Part shown: positions 20,584 to 29,218 of the stretch, piece by piece
How the letters are laid out: each line of letters starts with the position of its first letter
Numbering within the stretch: the first letter of the stretch is position 1
Assembly (NCBI GenBank): GCA_028282935.1
Contig: JANQGU010000365.1
Location: 1-37,181 of the forward strand
Source: Kiloniellales bacterium
GTDB taxonomy: Bacteria; Pseudomonadota; Alphaproteobacteria; Kiloniellales; JAKSBE01
DNA: 37,181 nucleotides
Direction: 5' to 3'
The notes under the pieces: model-generated
The model's input: the letters and a program-made list of their open reading frames with translations, nothing else
What the model was told of the DNA's origin: nothing
The model's database searches: none
Position numbers and translations under genes: made by a program

Positions 20584-21201
20584 ATGCAAGCGCTCGGCAG
20601 AGCCGTGAATCAGATCGAGGAAACGCTGATTGCCGCGATCCTCGGCCTGATGACCGTCATCACCTTCGCCAACGTCATCGCCCGCCAGGTCTTCGCGGAC
20701 AACATTCTCTGGGCCCTGGAAGCGACCGTCTTCCTCTTCGCCTGGCTGGTGCTGCTGGGGGTGTCCTACTGCGTCAAGATCACGGCGCATCTGGGCGTCG
20801 ACGTCGTCGTCGGCGCCGTGAACCCGAGGGTCCGCAAGGTCCTGACCCTGATCTCGGTCGTCTGCTGCCTCGCCTTCAGCCTGCTGCTGCTGGTCGGCGG
20901 CTGGAACTACTGGTGGAAGTTCGCCACCACGGCCTCCTTCCTGGAGGTCAACGACATCCCCATGCCCGATTTCCTCCAGTTCCTGGCGGACTCGATGAAC
21001 GAGGGCGAAGCCTACGAGAAGATCCCCCGCTACATACCGTACTTCGTGCTGCCGCTGAGCATGGCCCTGCTGACCTTCCGCTTCCTGCAGGCGGCCTGGC
21101 GGGTGCTGCAGGGCCGGCAGGAGATGCTGATCGCCAGCCACGAGGCCGAGGAACTGATCGAAGAGGCGAGCGCCCAGGGCGCCGCCGGCCGGGAGGGCTG
21201 A
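20584..21201 (+). CDS. dctQ: TRAP transporter small permease, DctQ family
   Basis: MQALGRAVNQIEETLIAAILGLMTVITFANVIARQVFADNILWALEATVFLFAWLVLLGVSYCVKITAHLGVDVVV; four-TM pattern between dctP and dctM. Confidence 0.93.
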   Translation: MQALGRAVNQIEETLIAAILGLMTVITFANVIARQVFADNILWALEATVFLFAWLVLLGVSYCVKITAHLGVDVVVGAVNPRVRKVLTLISVVCCLAFSLLLLVGGWNYWWKFATTASFLEVNDIPMPDFLQFLADSMNEGEAYEKIPRYIPYFVLPLSMALLTFRFLQAAWRVLQGRQEMLIASHEAEELIEEASAQGAAGREG

Positions 21202-21205
21202 TCCC

Positions 21206-22576
21206 GTGGAAGCCTTCCTGCTGTTCCTTCTGGTCATCGTCCTGCTGCTGATCGGCGTGCCCATCGCGGTCGCGCTGGGCCTCTCCAGCGTGGTCTTCCT
21301 GCTGGCCTACTCCGACGCCTCGCTGGCCTCCATCGCGCAGACCCTGTTCGCGGCCTTCGACGGCCACTACACCCTGCTGGCGATTCCTTTCTTCATCCTG
21401 GCCTCGGCCTTCATGTCGACCGGCGGCGTCGCCCAGCGCATCATCCGCTTCGCCATCGCCTGCGTCGGCCACTTCCAGGGCGGGCTGGCCATCGCCGGCG
21501 TCTTCGCCTGCATGCTCTTCGCGGCGCTCAGCGGCTCCTCGCCGGCCACCGTCGTCGCCATCGGCACCATCGTCATCGCCGGCATGCGCCAGGTCGGCTA
21601 CACCAAGGAGTTTGCCGCCGGCGTGATCTGCAACGCCGGAACCCTTGGCATCCTGATCCCGCCGTCCATCGTCATGGTGGTCTACGCCGCCGCGGTCGAC
21701 GTCTCGGTCGGCCGGATGTTCCTGGCCGGGGTCATCCCCGGCCTGCTGGCCGGCCTGATGCTGATGATCGGCATCTACATCGCGGCCAAGATCAAGCACC
21801 TGCCGGCGCAGCCCTGGGCCGGCTTCAAGGAGATCTTCCAGTCCGCCCGGGACGCCGCCTGGGGCCTGTTCCTGATCGTCATCATCCTGGGCGGCATCTA
21901 CGGCGGCGTCTTCACGCCGACCGAGGCCGCCGCGGTGGCCGCGGTCTACGCCTTCTTCATCGCCAACTTCGTCTACCGCGACATGGGGCCCTTCAGCCGC
22001 GATAGCGGCGGGCGGAACCTGGCGATGATCCCCTGGCTGGCGCTGACCACCCTGTGGCACCCGGACACCCGGAAGACGCTGCTCGAGGCCGGCAAGCTCA
22101 CCATCATGCTGATGTTCATCATCGCCAACGCGCTGATCCTCAAGCACGTCCTGACCGAGGAGCAGATCCCGCAGTCGATCGCCGCGGCCATGCTGGACGC
22201 CGGCTTCGGGCCGGTGATGTTCCTGGTGATCGTCAACGTGATCCTCTTGATCGGCGGCCAGTTCATGGAGCCCTCGGGCCTGATCGTGATCGTCGCGCCG
22301 CTGGTCTTCCCGATCGCCATCGAGCTGGGCATCGATCCGATCCACCTCGGCATCATCATGGTCGTCAACATGGAGATCGGCATGATCACGCCGCCGGTCG
22401 GGCTGAACCTCTTCGTCACCTCGGGCGTGGCGCAGATGCCGATGATGAGCGTGGTGCGCGCGGCCCTGCCCTGGCTGGGCATCCTGTTCATCTTCCTGAT
22501 CATGGTGACCTACATACCCGAGCTTTCGACCCTGATCCCCAACGCCCTGATGGGGCCGGAGATCATCACCCGCTGA
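21206..22576 (+). CDS. dctM: TRAP transporter large permease, DctM family
   Basis: GTG start. VEAFLLFLLVIVLLLIGVPIAVALGLSSVVFLL...ALSGSSPATVVAIGTIVIAGM...GTLGILIPPSIVMVVYAA...GMITPPVGLNLFVTSGV. Confidence 0.95.
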   Translation: MEAFLLFLLVIVLLLIGVPIAVALGLSSVVFLLAYSDASLASIAQTLFAAFDGHYTLLAIPFFILASAFMSTGGVAQRIIRFAIACVGHFQGGLAIAGVFACMLFAALSGSSPATVVAIGTIVIAGMRQVGYTKEFAAGVICNAGTLGILIPPSIVMVVYAAAVDVSVGRMFLAGVIPGLLAGLMLMIGIYIAAKIKHLPAQPWAGFKEIFQSARDAAWGLFLIVIILGGIYGGVFTPTEAAAVAAVYAFFIANFVYRDMGPFSRDSGGRNLAMIPWLALTTLWHPDTRKTLLEAGKLTIMLMFIIANALILKHVLTEEQIPQSIAAAMLDAGFGPVMFLVIVNVILLIGGQFMEPSGLIVIVAPLVFPIAIELGIDPIHLGIIMVVNMEIGMITPPVGLNLFVTSGVAQMPMMSVVRAALPWLGILFIFLIMVTYIPELSTLIPNALMGPEIITR

Positions 22577-22582
22577 GCGGTC

Positions 22583-22609
22583 GCCGGCGCCCTCGCCAGG
22601 GGCGCCGGC
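22583..22609 (+). terminator. GC-rich hairpin after dctM, candidate terminator without a T-tract
   Basis: GCCGGCGCCC (22583-22592) / GGGCGCCGGC (22600-22609), 10-bp perfect stem just after the dctM stop at 22576. Confidence 0.4.
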
Positions 22610-22740
22610 GCCCCGGGGCCGGGGCCGCGGCGGCATGGCGTCCGAGGCCGAGATCTGCGATAATTCCCATTGGATCGTCGGCCGGGCCGCCGGCACGCAA
22701 GGCGCCCGGGAGCCGACGCGCAATCAGGCGGGAAACGCGA

Positions 22741-23072
22741 TGAAACGGAGAACGGCCCTGGGCGCCGTCTTGGCGCTTCTCGGCTCTGTCTCGTTTTTTC
22801 CCGACGCCGGCCAGGCTGACGAAGGGCGCTGCGCCGCTGCCACGTCCCAGCACCTGGCCAGCCTCGGGATCGAGCAGGCCGAGGTGCAAGAGATCTCGAT
22901 CGTGGAACAGTCTCAATTCGTCGACGGGGAGCCCAAGACCATCGGCTATCAGGCCTGGGTCGGTCTGAGCTCCTGCAGCCGGGGGAAGCTCGTGATCAAG
23001 ATGAGCCTGCTCTGCCAGTTCAAGACCGCCTTCACCACGTCCGGCTGCGAGGTGGCGGGCGTCTGCGACTGA
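22741..23072 (+). CDS. Small secreted Cys-containing protein, paralogue 1, unknown function
   Basis: Signal peptide MKRRTALGAVLALLGSVSFFPDAGQADEGRCAAATSQHLASLGIEQAEVQEISIV...IGYQAWVGLSSCSRGKLVIKMSLLCQFKTAFTTSGCEVAGVCD; aligns with the next gene. Confidence 0.72.
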
Positions 23073-23325
23073 CCGGCCGGCGTCCGCCCGGACGCTGACG
23101 CGTTGCCAGGGCGCCGCCGACGCGCCGCCCTGGCGCTCACGAGGTCGTGTCCTTCGATTGGCCCGGCGGCGTTGATGGCGTCGCGCGCGGCCCCTACCTC
23201 TATAGCCGAAGCGCAGGTCCCGGCCGGCTTGGCAGCGCCTCGAGCCGGCGTGGAAGGCCGGGAGCCGGAGCGCAGTTGCGACTGCCAAGCCGTTGCGATC
23301 ACAGCGGACGCTCGGGGAGACGCCT

Positions 23326-23652
23326 TTGAGACATCTTTTCCTGGCCGCCGCCGCCCTCCTTGGCGGCTTCGCAAGCCTGCCGCAATCCGCCCTGGCCGAA
23401 AACCATCCCTGCACGGCCAGCGTCGAGCAGCGCCTGGCCGAGCTCGGCGTCGACAAGAGCGATGTCAAGAAACTGCGCTTCGGCGGGCGCTATCAGTCCA
23501 GAGGCCAGAGCAGCCGCTTGGTCGGCTACGAAGCCTGGATGGAGCTGGAGTCCTGCTCCCGGGGGCAGCTCGTGGTCGTGGTAAGCCGCCAATGCCGGCA
23601 TATCACGGAGTTCACGACGGGAAGCTGCAAGGTGGCCGGCGTCGACGACTGA
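23326..23652 (+). CDS. Small secreted Cys-containing protein, paralogue 2, unknown function (TTG start likely)
   Basis: (M)RHLFLAAAALLGGFASLPQSALAENHPCTASVEQRLAELGVDKSDVKKLRF...VGYEAWMELESCSRGQLVVVVSRQCRHITEFTTGSCKVAGVDD; GGGGAG SD-like sequence before TTG at 23326. Confidence 0.72.
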   Translation: MRHLFLAAAALLGGFASLPQSALAENHPCTASVEQRLAELGVDKSDVKKLRFGGRYQSRGQSSRLVGYEAWMELESCSRGQLVVVVSRQCRHITEFTTGSCKVAGVDD

Positions 23653-24088
23653 TATCCAGGCCCCCTGATACCCCAACCGTCCGGGCTCGCCCGGCGGTCC
23701 ACCACAGAAAAGTCACAGCTGTGCCGTGCGTGTCGGCGACGGCTCGAGAGGCGTTTACCAGGCGACCCGCCCACGGGCGACGACGTGGCCGCCAGCGCGG
23801 CCGGCCCGGCGGCCGCGCAAGGGCCGGCGTTTGCTGGCTCCAGCGCCGGTGCGACAGGCGTCATCGGCAAAATACATACTAAATAATATCCAATAAATAC
23901 ATTGATTACCATAAGTATTTATCGCCTTATTACTGACACACGCCCTCCAAATGACACTGTCTATTCTACTTCGCTTCCGGTTCAATAGCTGACCCTTGAG
24001 GCCGCAGAACGCAGCCGTCAAGCCCCGTTCCAGAAACACCTCCGCGGGACGCGGTGTATCTGCGGAAACAGGCGAAGGAGTAAGGTCC

Positions 24089-25351
24089 ATGAGGCCGAAG
24101 CCAGGCTCTTGCCGCCCAGGGCGGCTTCGCAGCTATGCGGCTGACGAGAGCGGCGCTGCGATGGTTTTCCTCGCGGCGACCGTGGTGGTCCTTGTCGGTG
24201 CCGCCGGCCTCGCGTTCGATGCCGGACGCGGCTACATGGTCAACGCCCGCCTGAGCCAGGCCGTCGATGCCGCGGCCCTGGCCGGCGGCCGCTCGCTGAC
24301 CATCGGCGGAGGCGGCGACTACGCGGCGCAGATCACCAAGTACTTCGACGCCAACTTCCCCCCGGGCTACATGGGCGCCGACGTTTCCGAGCCCGATATC
24401 ACGGTCAACACCAGCGGCGACCAGATCACGGTGGTGGCCACGGCGAGCATCCCGACGACCCTGATGCGGGTCCTCAGCGTCCAAAACGTCGAGGTGTCCG
24501 CGAGCGCGACCGTCAACCGCACGATCAAGGGGCTGGAGGTCGCCATGGTGCTGGACAACTCCGGCTCCATGAAAGGCGGCAAGCTCGGCGACCTGAAGGC
24601 CTCCTCCAAGCTGCTGCTCGACATCCTCTACGGCGAAAACGACTCGGTCGAGGACCTCTACGTCGCCCTGGTGCCCTTCACCGCACGCACCAACGTGACC
24701 GGCTTTCCGAGCGTGCATCCGGTGTCGCCGCTGGACCCCGACTACGTCTGCCTGGCCCCGCGCGCGGCGCCCCACCACACCAACGACACCTCTCCGGCCG
24801 AGGCGCTCTTCAGCCACTATTCCGGCCCCTTCGCCCCGCCGTCGTCCGAGTACCGGAGCCGGATCTGCCCGAAGGCCCCGGTGCTGCCGCTGGTCGAGAG
24901 CAAGTCGGCGGTCAAGTCGGCGGTCGACTCCATGACCGCAAAGGGCTGCACCCGCTACGACATCGGCTCGGTCTGGGGCTGGCGCACGCTGTCGCCGAAC
25001 TGGCGGACCTACTGGGAGAACAACGTGCTGCCGCTGGACTACGGCCATCAGCAGATGAGCAAGGCGATCATCATCATGACCGACGGCGCCAACACGCCGG
25101 ACTGCGCGGGCGACCCGCTGACCAAGGCCCAGACCGAGACCATGTTCGACCAGCAGTGCCAGGCCATGAAGAACGAGGGCGTGATCATCTACACCATCAC
25201 CTTCCAGCTGAACGATCCGGACACCAACAATCTCTTCCGCGACTGCGCCTCGGGCGCGGAGCGCTACTTCAAGTCGCCGAGCGGCGAGGAGCTGGAACTC
25301 GCCTTCACCACGATCGCCAACGACCTGAGCACCTTGAGACTGACCCAGTAA
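24089..25351 (+). CDS. TadE/TadG-like pilus-assembly protein with von Willebrand factor A domain
   Basis: N-terminal DESGAAMVFLAATVVVLVGAAGLAFDAGRGYMVNARLSQAVDAAALAGGRSL (Tad/RSE-type), then EVAMVLDNSGSMKGGKLGDLKASSKLLLDIL (DxSxS MIDAS) and AIIIMTDGANTPDC. SD AAGGAG before ATG at 24089. Confidence 0.87.
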   Translation: MRPKPGSCRPGRLRSYAADESGAAMVFLAATVVVLVGAAGLAFDAGRGYMVNARLSQAVDAAALAGGRSLTIGGGGDYAAQITKYFDANFPPGYMGADVSEPDITVNTSGDQITVVATASIPTTLMRVLSVQNVEVSASATVNRTIKGLEVAMVLDNSGSMKGGKLGDLKASSKLLLDILYGENDSVEDLYVALVPFTARTNVTGFPSVHPVSPLDPDYVCLAPRAAPHHTNDTSPAEALFSHYSGPFAPPSSEYRSRICPKAPVLPLVESKSAVKSAVDSMTAKGCTRYDIGSVWGWRTLSPNWRTYWENNVLPLDYGHQQMSKAIIIMTDGANTPDCAGDPLTKAQTETMFDQQCQAMKNEGVIIYTITFQLNDPDTNNLFRDCASGAERYFKSPSGEELELAFTTIANDLSTLRLTQ

Positions 25352-25380
25352 GCCGAAGGGAAGAAGAGGGGCGGCTCCGG

Positions 25381-25420
25381 CGACGGCGCGGCAGGTAGCC
25401 GCGCCGTCGTTCTTTCTTGT
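25381..25420 (+). terminator. Rho-independent terminator after the TadG-like gene
   Basis: CGACGGCGCGGC-AGGTA-GCCGCGCCGTCG, perfect 12-bp stem with 5-nt loop, followed by TTCTTTCTT. Confidence 0.9.
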
Positions 25421-25450
25421 CTGGCTTTCTTGTCTGGCTTTCTTGTCTGG
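25412..25450 (+). repeat. Three perfect tandem copies of a 13-bp unit CTTTCTTGTCTGG
   Basis: 25412-25424, 25425-25437 and 25438-25450 are identical. The first copy overlaps the T-tract of the terminator. Confidence 0.95.
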
Positions 25451-25916
25451 AGCCTGGCCCGTGGGACCGGCTTGGCGACCCCTCTGAAAATCAGGAAGTC
25501 GTCCTTGGCATAGCCCGGCCGCCACCGCCGAGACCGCAAGCATCTTCCGGCAGCGGAACGGAAAGCCGAAGTAAGGCGCTTCGAGATCCGCACCAAAGAC
25601 CTGCGCACATACCTAGAGTCCTCAAATACAATTTATACGATAAAATCTCTCCCTTCCCATCTCTATGCCAGGTGCTTGGAAAGGCATATACGGTTCGGAG
25701 ATTCACCGAAAATCCTGAAATAGTACTTTATTTATAACGCATAGCTCGTAAGTGAGCCCCGGGGCGGGTGCCACTGGGAAGAATTTTATTCAATTTATAG
25801 TTGTATTTCTATACTATCTCTCCGCCTGCAAACGCTGTGGGCCCAAAGCCGAAACAGGGTCGCAACGCTCTTGCCGGACCGAATGCGGGACGGTCCGGCC
25901 AAACGGCAACGCACTC

Positions 25917-28220
25917 ATGGAGAGATCGATGCGCAACGAGAGACTGACGAAGAGGCGTCGGATGAGATCCTTGGTGGCTTCGCTGACGTTGGCGGGCTTG
26001 GCCTGGTCAATTACGGATGCTCCTGCGCAAGCACAGAACGCTGGCATAGAGCCGATCCTGCCGGACCTGACCGGGATCGTGAAGGACGAGGATTGGGCAC
26101 GGATCCTCGGCAAGGCCTTGTTCTGGGAGCAGTGGGCCGGCAGCGACGGCATGGCCTGCGCCAGCTGCCACTTCAGCGCGGGCGCCGACAGCCGCCTGAC
26201 CAACCAGTTGAGCCCGGGCCTGCTGGACGTGACGCTCGATGTCCTGGGGAACCAGATTCCCGATCCCGACACCGGCTTCGGTGCCACCGAGCCTGCCTCT
26301 CAGGCAGGACTGACGGCATCGGGAAACCTCTCCGGCTCAAACTACACGGTCGAACCGAACGATTTCCCCTTCCATCAACTGGCCGATCGGATCGACCGCA
26401 ACTCGGAGATCGTGATCACGACCAACGACCGGATGTCGTCCTCCGGCTCCTTCGACGCTACCTTTGTCAGCGCCGGGCGCTACTTCGACCGCTGCCGGGA
26501 CTTCAGGTCCGACGTTTTTCACGTCAACGGCCGCCCGGCCCGGACCGTGGAGCCGCGCAACACTCCGACGACGATCAACGCGGTCTTCAACCACCGGAAC
26601 TTCTGGGACGGGCGTGCCAAGAACATCTTCAACGGCAAGGGCGTCTTCGGCCGCAGCGAAATCAAGAACGACCCGGCCGCCCGCATCATCAGTTTCGACG
26701 GCAATCGCGTCGAAGTCGTCGCCATGGAGATCGACAACGCGAGCCTGGCGTCCCAGGCTGTCGGACCGCCGCTGAGCAACCTCGAGATGTCCTGCGACGG
26801 CCGGACCTTCCCCGACGTCGGCTTCAAGATCCTGTCCCTCGTGCGGCGTCCCCTGGCGACCCAGAGGATCCACCCGGACGACAGCCTGCTGGGCGCGCCC
26901 GGGCCAAAGGGAAGTCTCGTCCTGTCAGGCGGGCGGGGCCTCAGCATAACCTACGAAGAACTGGTCAAGCGCGCCTTCGAGGACGCCTATTGGGCCGCCG
27001 ACGGCCGCTTCGTGATCCAGCCGGACGGAACGCTCGTGGAGGTGACCAACGGCAGCCGAGAAGGCTTCACCCAGATGGAGCAGAACTTCTCGCTCTTCTG
27101 GGGACTATCGATCCTGCTCTACGAGGCGACGTTGATATCCGATCAGAGCCGCTTCGATACCGCCGACGCCGCCGGCTGCGTTTCGCTGGGCGACTTCCAG
27201 TTCCCAGGCGGCGAACCGGCCAGCGCGCAGGCCTGTGTCGACCGGGGCCTCCTGACCGAGAAGGAGGCCGATGGCCTCGCCCTGTTCTTCAACCAGGGGA
27301 ACTGCGGCCTCTGCCACGTCCCGCCCCTGTTCACTGATGCGGCGCAGTTCGTCGGACAGGACGGCATCGCGGATCAACCCGTCAATCGTACTCTCCTCCC
27401 GCCCTTCACGCCCGCCACGGTACCGCTCGCGGACCGCGGCTTCCTGTCAGTCGGCAGTCGGCCCGTGGATCAGGACCTGGGGATCGGCGGCAGCGACCCC
27501 TGGGGCGAGCCGCTGTCCTTCGCCCGCCAACTGAAGCGCTTCCTGCAGACCGGGGCCGAGCCCGCCGACGGTTCGCAGGTCGACCCCTGCAACCCGAGCG
27601 ACCCGAACCTCTTCGAGTCCGAGGGCATCTGCGGCATCACCGGCAGCGCGGCGGACGATCTCGTGCTCCAGATCGACGGCACCATGAAGACACCCGGACT
27701 GCGCAACATTGCCCTGACGCCACCCTACTTCCACTACGGCGGCTACTCGACCCTGGAGCAGGCCGTGGACTTCTACGTCCGCGGTGGCAGCCGGCGAGAA
27801 GCGAGCCTCCTGGACCCCACCTGGACCGGCGACGACTCCGGCACCGGGCCGAACGGCGATCTGGGTGCCCCCGCCAACCTGCACCCGGACTTCACCGGCG
27901 ACTTCGGCACCAACACGCCGGGCATCATCGAGGTCTTCGATCCCTCCCTGGATCCGGACAACGGCAAGGGCCTGCAGTACGGCATCGAGGCCATGGCGGA
28001 CTTCCTCCGCACCCTGACCGACTTCAGGGCCGCTTGTGATCAGGCGCCCTTCGACCACCCTTCATTGCTGATCCCGAACGGCCACAACCCCGACGGCAGC
28101 GACATCGTCATCATGCTGCCGGCGGTTGGAGAAGACGGCTATGCCGGCACCGGCTTCGGGTGCCTGCCGAACAGCGGCGATCTCTTCGCTCTCCAGAACC
28201 GGATCGAACCGGCGAGGTAG
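25917..28220 (+). CDS. Di-heme cytochrome c peroxidase / MauG-family-like exported protein (start 25917 or 25929)
   Basis: Signal peptide RMRSLVASLTLAGLAWSITDAPAQAQ; two c-type heme motifs CASCH (around 26157) and CGLCH (around 27303); KALFWEQWAGSDGMACASCHFSAGADSR; MKTPGLRNIALTPPYFHYGGYSTLEQAVDFY typical of the CCP/MauG family. Confidence 0.87.
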   Translation: MERSMRNERLTKRRRMRSLVASLTLAGLAWSITDAPAQAQNAGIEPILPDLTGIVKDEDWARILGKALFWEQWAGSDGMACASCHFSAGADSRLTNQLSPGLLDVTLDVLGNQIPDPDTGFGATEPASQAGLTASGNLSGSNYTVEPNDFPFHQLADRIDRNSEIVITTNDRMSSSGSFDATFVSAGRYFDRCRDFRSDVFHVNGRPARTVEPRNTPTTINAVFNHRNFWDGRAKNIFNGKGVFGRSEIKNDPAARIISFDGNRVEVVAMEIDNASLASQAVGPPLSNLEMSCDGRTFPDVGFKILSLVRRPLATQRIHPDDSLLGAPGPKGSLVLSGGRGLSITYEELVKRAFEDAYWAADGRFVIQPDGTLVEVTNGSREGFTQMEQNFSLFWGLSILLYEATLISDQSRFDTADAAGCVSLGDFQFPGGEPASAQACVDRGLLTEKEADGLALFFNQGNCGLCHVPPLFTDAAQFVGQDGIADQPVNRTLLPPFTPATVPLADRGFLSVGSRPVDQDLGIGGSDPWGEPLSFARQLKRFLQTGAEPADGSQVDPCNPSDPNLFESEGICGITGSAADDLVLQIDGTMKTPGLRNIALTPPYFHYGGYSTLEQAVDFYVRGGSRREASLLDPTWTGDDSGTGPNGDLGAPANLHPDFTGDFGTNTPGIIEVFDPSLDPDNGKGLQYGIEAMADFLRTLTDFRAACDQAPFDHPSLLIPNGHNPDGSDIVIMLPAVGEDGYAGTGFGCLPNSGDLFALQNRIEPAR

Positions 28221-28288
28221 GCTGGGCGGCGGTGCCGATCCGAGGTCGATGCCGTGGCGCCATCCAACCGCGGCATCGGCCCGGGATC

Positions 28289-28324
28289 GAACTGCGCGCA
28301 ATCGGACTCAATTGCGCGCAGTTC
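28289..28324. terminator. Perfect 14-bp inverted repeat between convergent genes; possible bidirectional terminator
   Basis: GAACTGCGCGCAAT-CGGACTCA-ATTGCGCGCAGTTC; lies between + stop 28220 and - stop 28389. No clear T-tract. Confidence 0.6.
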
Positions 28325-28388
28325 GGTCCATTTCATGTCGTTGGAGCAGCTTACCCGCGTTCGAACGAATGCGGGCAGCGGTAGCGCC

Positions 28389-28982
28389 TCAGAACGACAG
28401 GCGCAGGGCCGCGTCCCGCGCCTTCCGGCCCAGGGCGGAGTCGGGAAAGCCGTCCAGGGTTTCCGGCAGGCGGGCCGAGACATCGATGCAGTCCCCGGTC
28501 GAGGCTTCGATCCGGGCGTCGAACTGGGCCAGGATCGCCAGCATCGGGGCATTGCCGGCCTGGATCTGACCGGAGAAGCGGCGCAGGCCCTGGGCCCGCC
28601 CGAGACGCCACAGCAGGGCCAGGAGCAGGATCCCGAGGCCCCGCCGCTGATGGGCGTCGACCACGGTCAGCGCGATCTCGGCAGTGCCCGGCCGATCCGC
28701 CAGCCGCACGAAGCGGGCGACGCCGATGCCCTTGCGACCGGGCGCGCTCAGGTCGCTCGCGCCCCAGGCGACGTGGTGGCGTTGATCGACCGCGGTCAGA
28801 TAGCGCAGTTCCTCGGCCGAGAAGCGCGAAACCGGCCGTCCAAACCGCCGATAGCGGGAAAGGGGGGAGAGGCGCTGCAGCCCGGCCTGCAAGCCCGGAG
28901 CATCTTTCGGCGAAAGCGGGTGCAGACGGACCTCTCCCCCGTCGGCCAGCGGAACCCGGAAAGCGGCCTTGGCTGGGATCAT
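28389..28982 (-). CDS. GNAT-family N-acetyltransferase
   Basis: MIPAKAAFRVPLADGGEVRLHPLSPKDAPGLQAGLQRLSPLSRYRRFGRPV...GTAEIALTVVDAHQRRGLGILLLALLWRLGRAQGLRRFSGQIQAGNAPMLAIL: Q/RxxGxG/A-like acetyl-CoA site. ATG at 28982. Confidence 0.85.
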   Translation of the reverse strand: MIPAKAAFRVPLADGGEVRLHPLSPKDAPGLQAGLQRLSPLSRYRRFGRPVSRFSAEELRYLTAVDQRHHVAWGASDLSAPGRKGIGVARFVRLADRPGTAEIALTVVDAHQRRGLGILLLALLWRLGRAQGLRRFSGQIQAGNAPMLAILAQFDARIEASTGDCIDVSARLPETLDGFPDSALGRKARDAALRLSF

Positions 28983-29177
28983 GACGCCGCCCCGGCAGCG
29001 GCCGCGCCGAAAAGCGCCATCTCCGAGCGGCAGGGCAAGGCGGCGAAGCGGGCAGGGAAAGCGATCGGCAGGGGCATGTTCCGAACACCCTTCTGCGGCG
29101 TTTCCAGCGGCGGGCTCGGCGCGATGAGCGCCCATCCGTTTTGAAATGAAACTTGGCTGCGGGAGGAATGCAAGAGG

Positions 29178-29198
29178 AAAGTTGTATAATACAACTTT
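29178..29198. promoter_or_regulatory. Perfect 21-bp palindrome containing a TATAAT -10-like box upstream of hxlR-type gene; candidate HxlR operator
   Basis: AAAGTTGTAT-A-ATACAACTTT, 21 nt upstream of the HxlR ATG at 29219; TATAAT at 29185-29190. Confidence 0.7.
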
Positions 29199-29218
29199 TC
29201 TTCCTAGACTCCGGATCC

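Noticed and set aside
25412-25450. Triplicated 13-bp repeat considered as a CRISPR-like array
   Set aside because: Units are contiguous with no spacers; simple tandem slippage.
25755-25795. GGGTGCCACTGGGAAGAA resembling a cobalamin riboswitch piece
   Set aside because: The other conserved B12-riboswitch segments and the length needed are absent.
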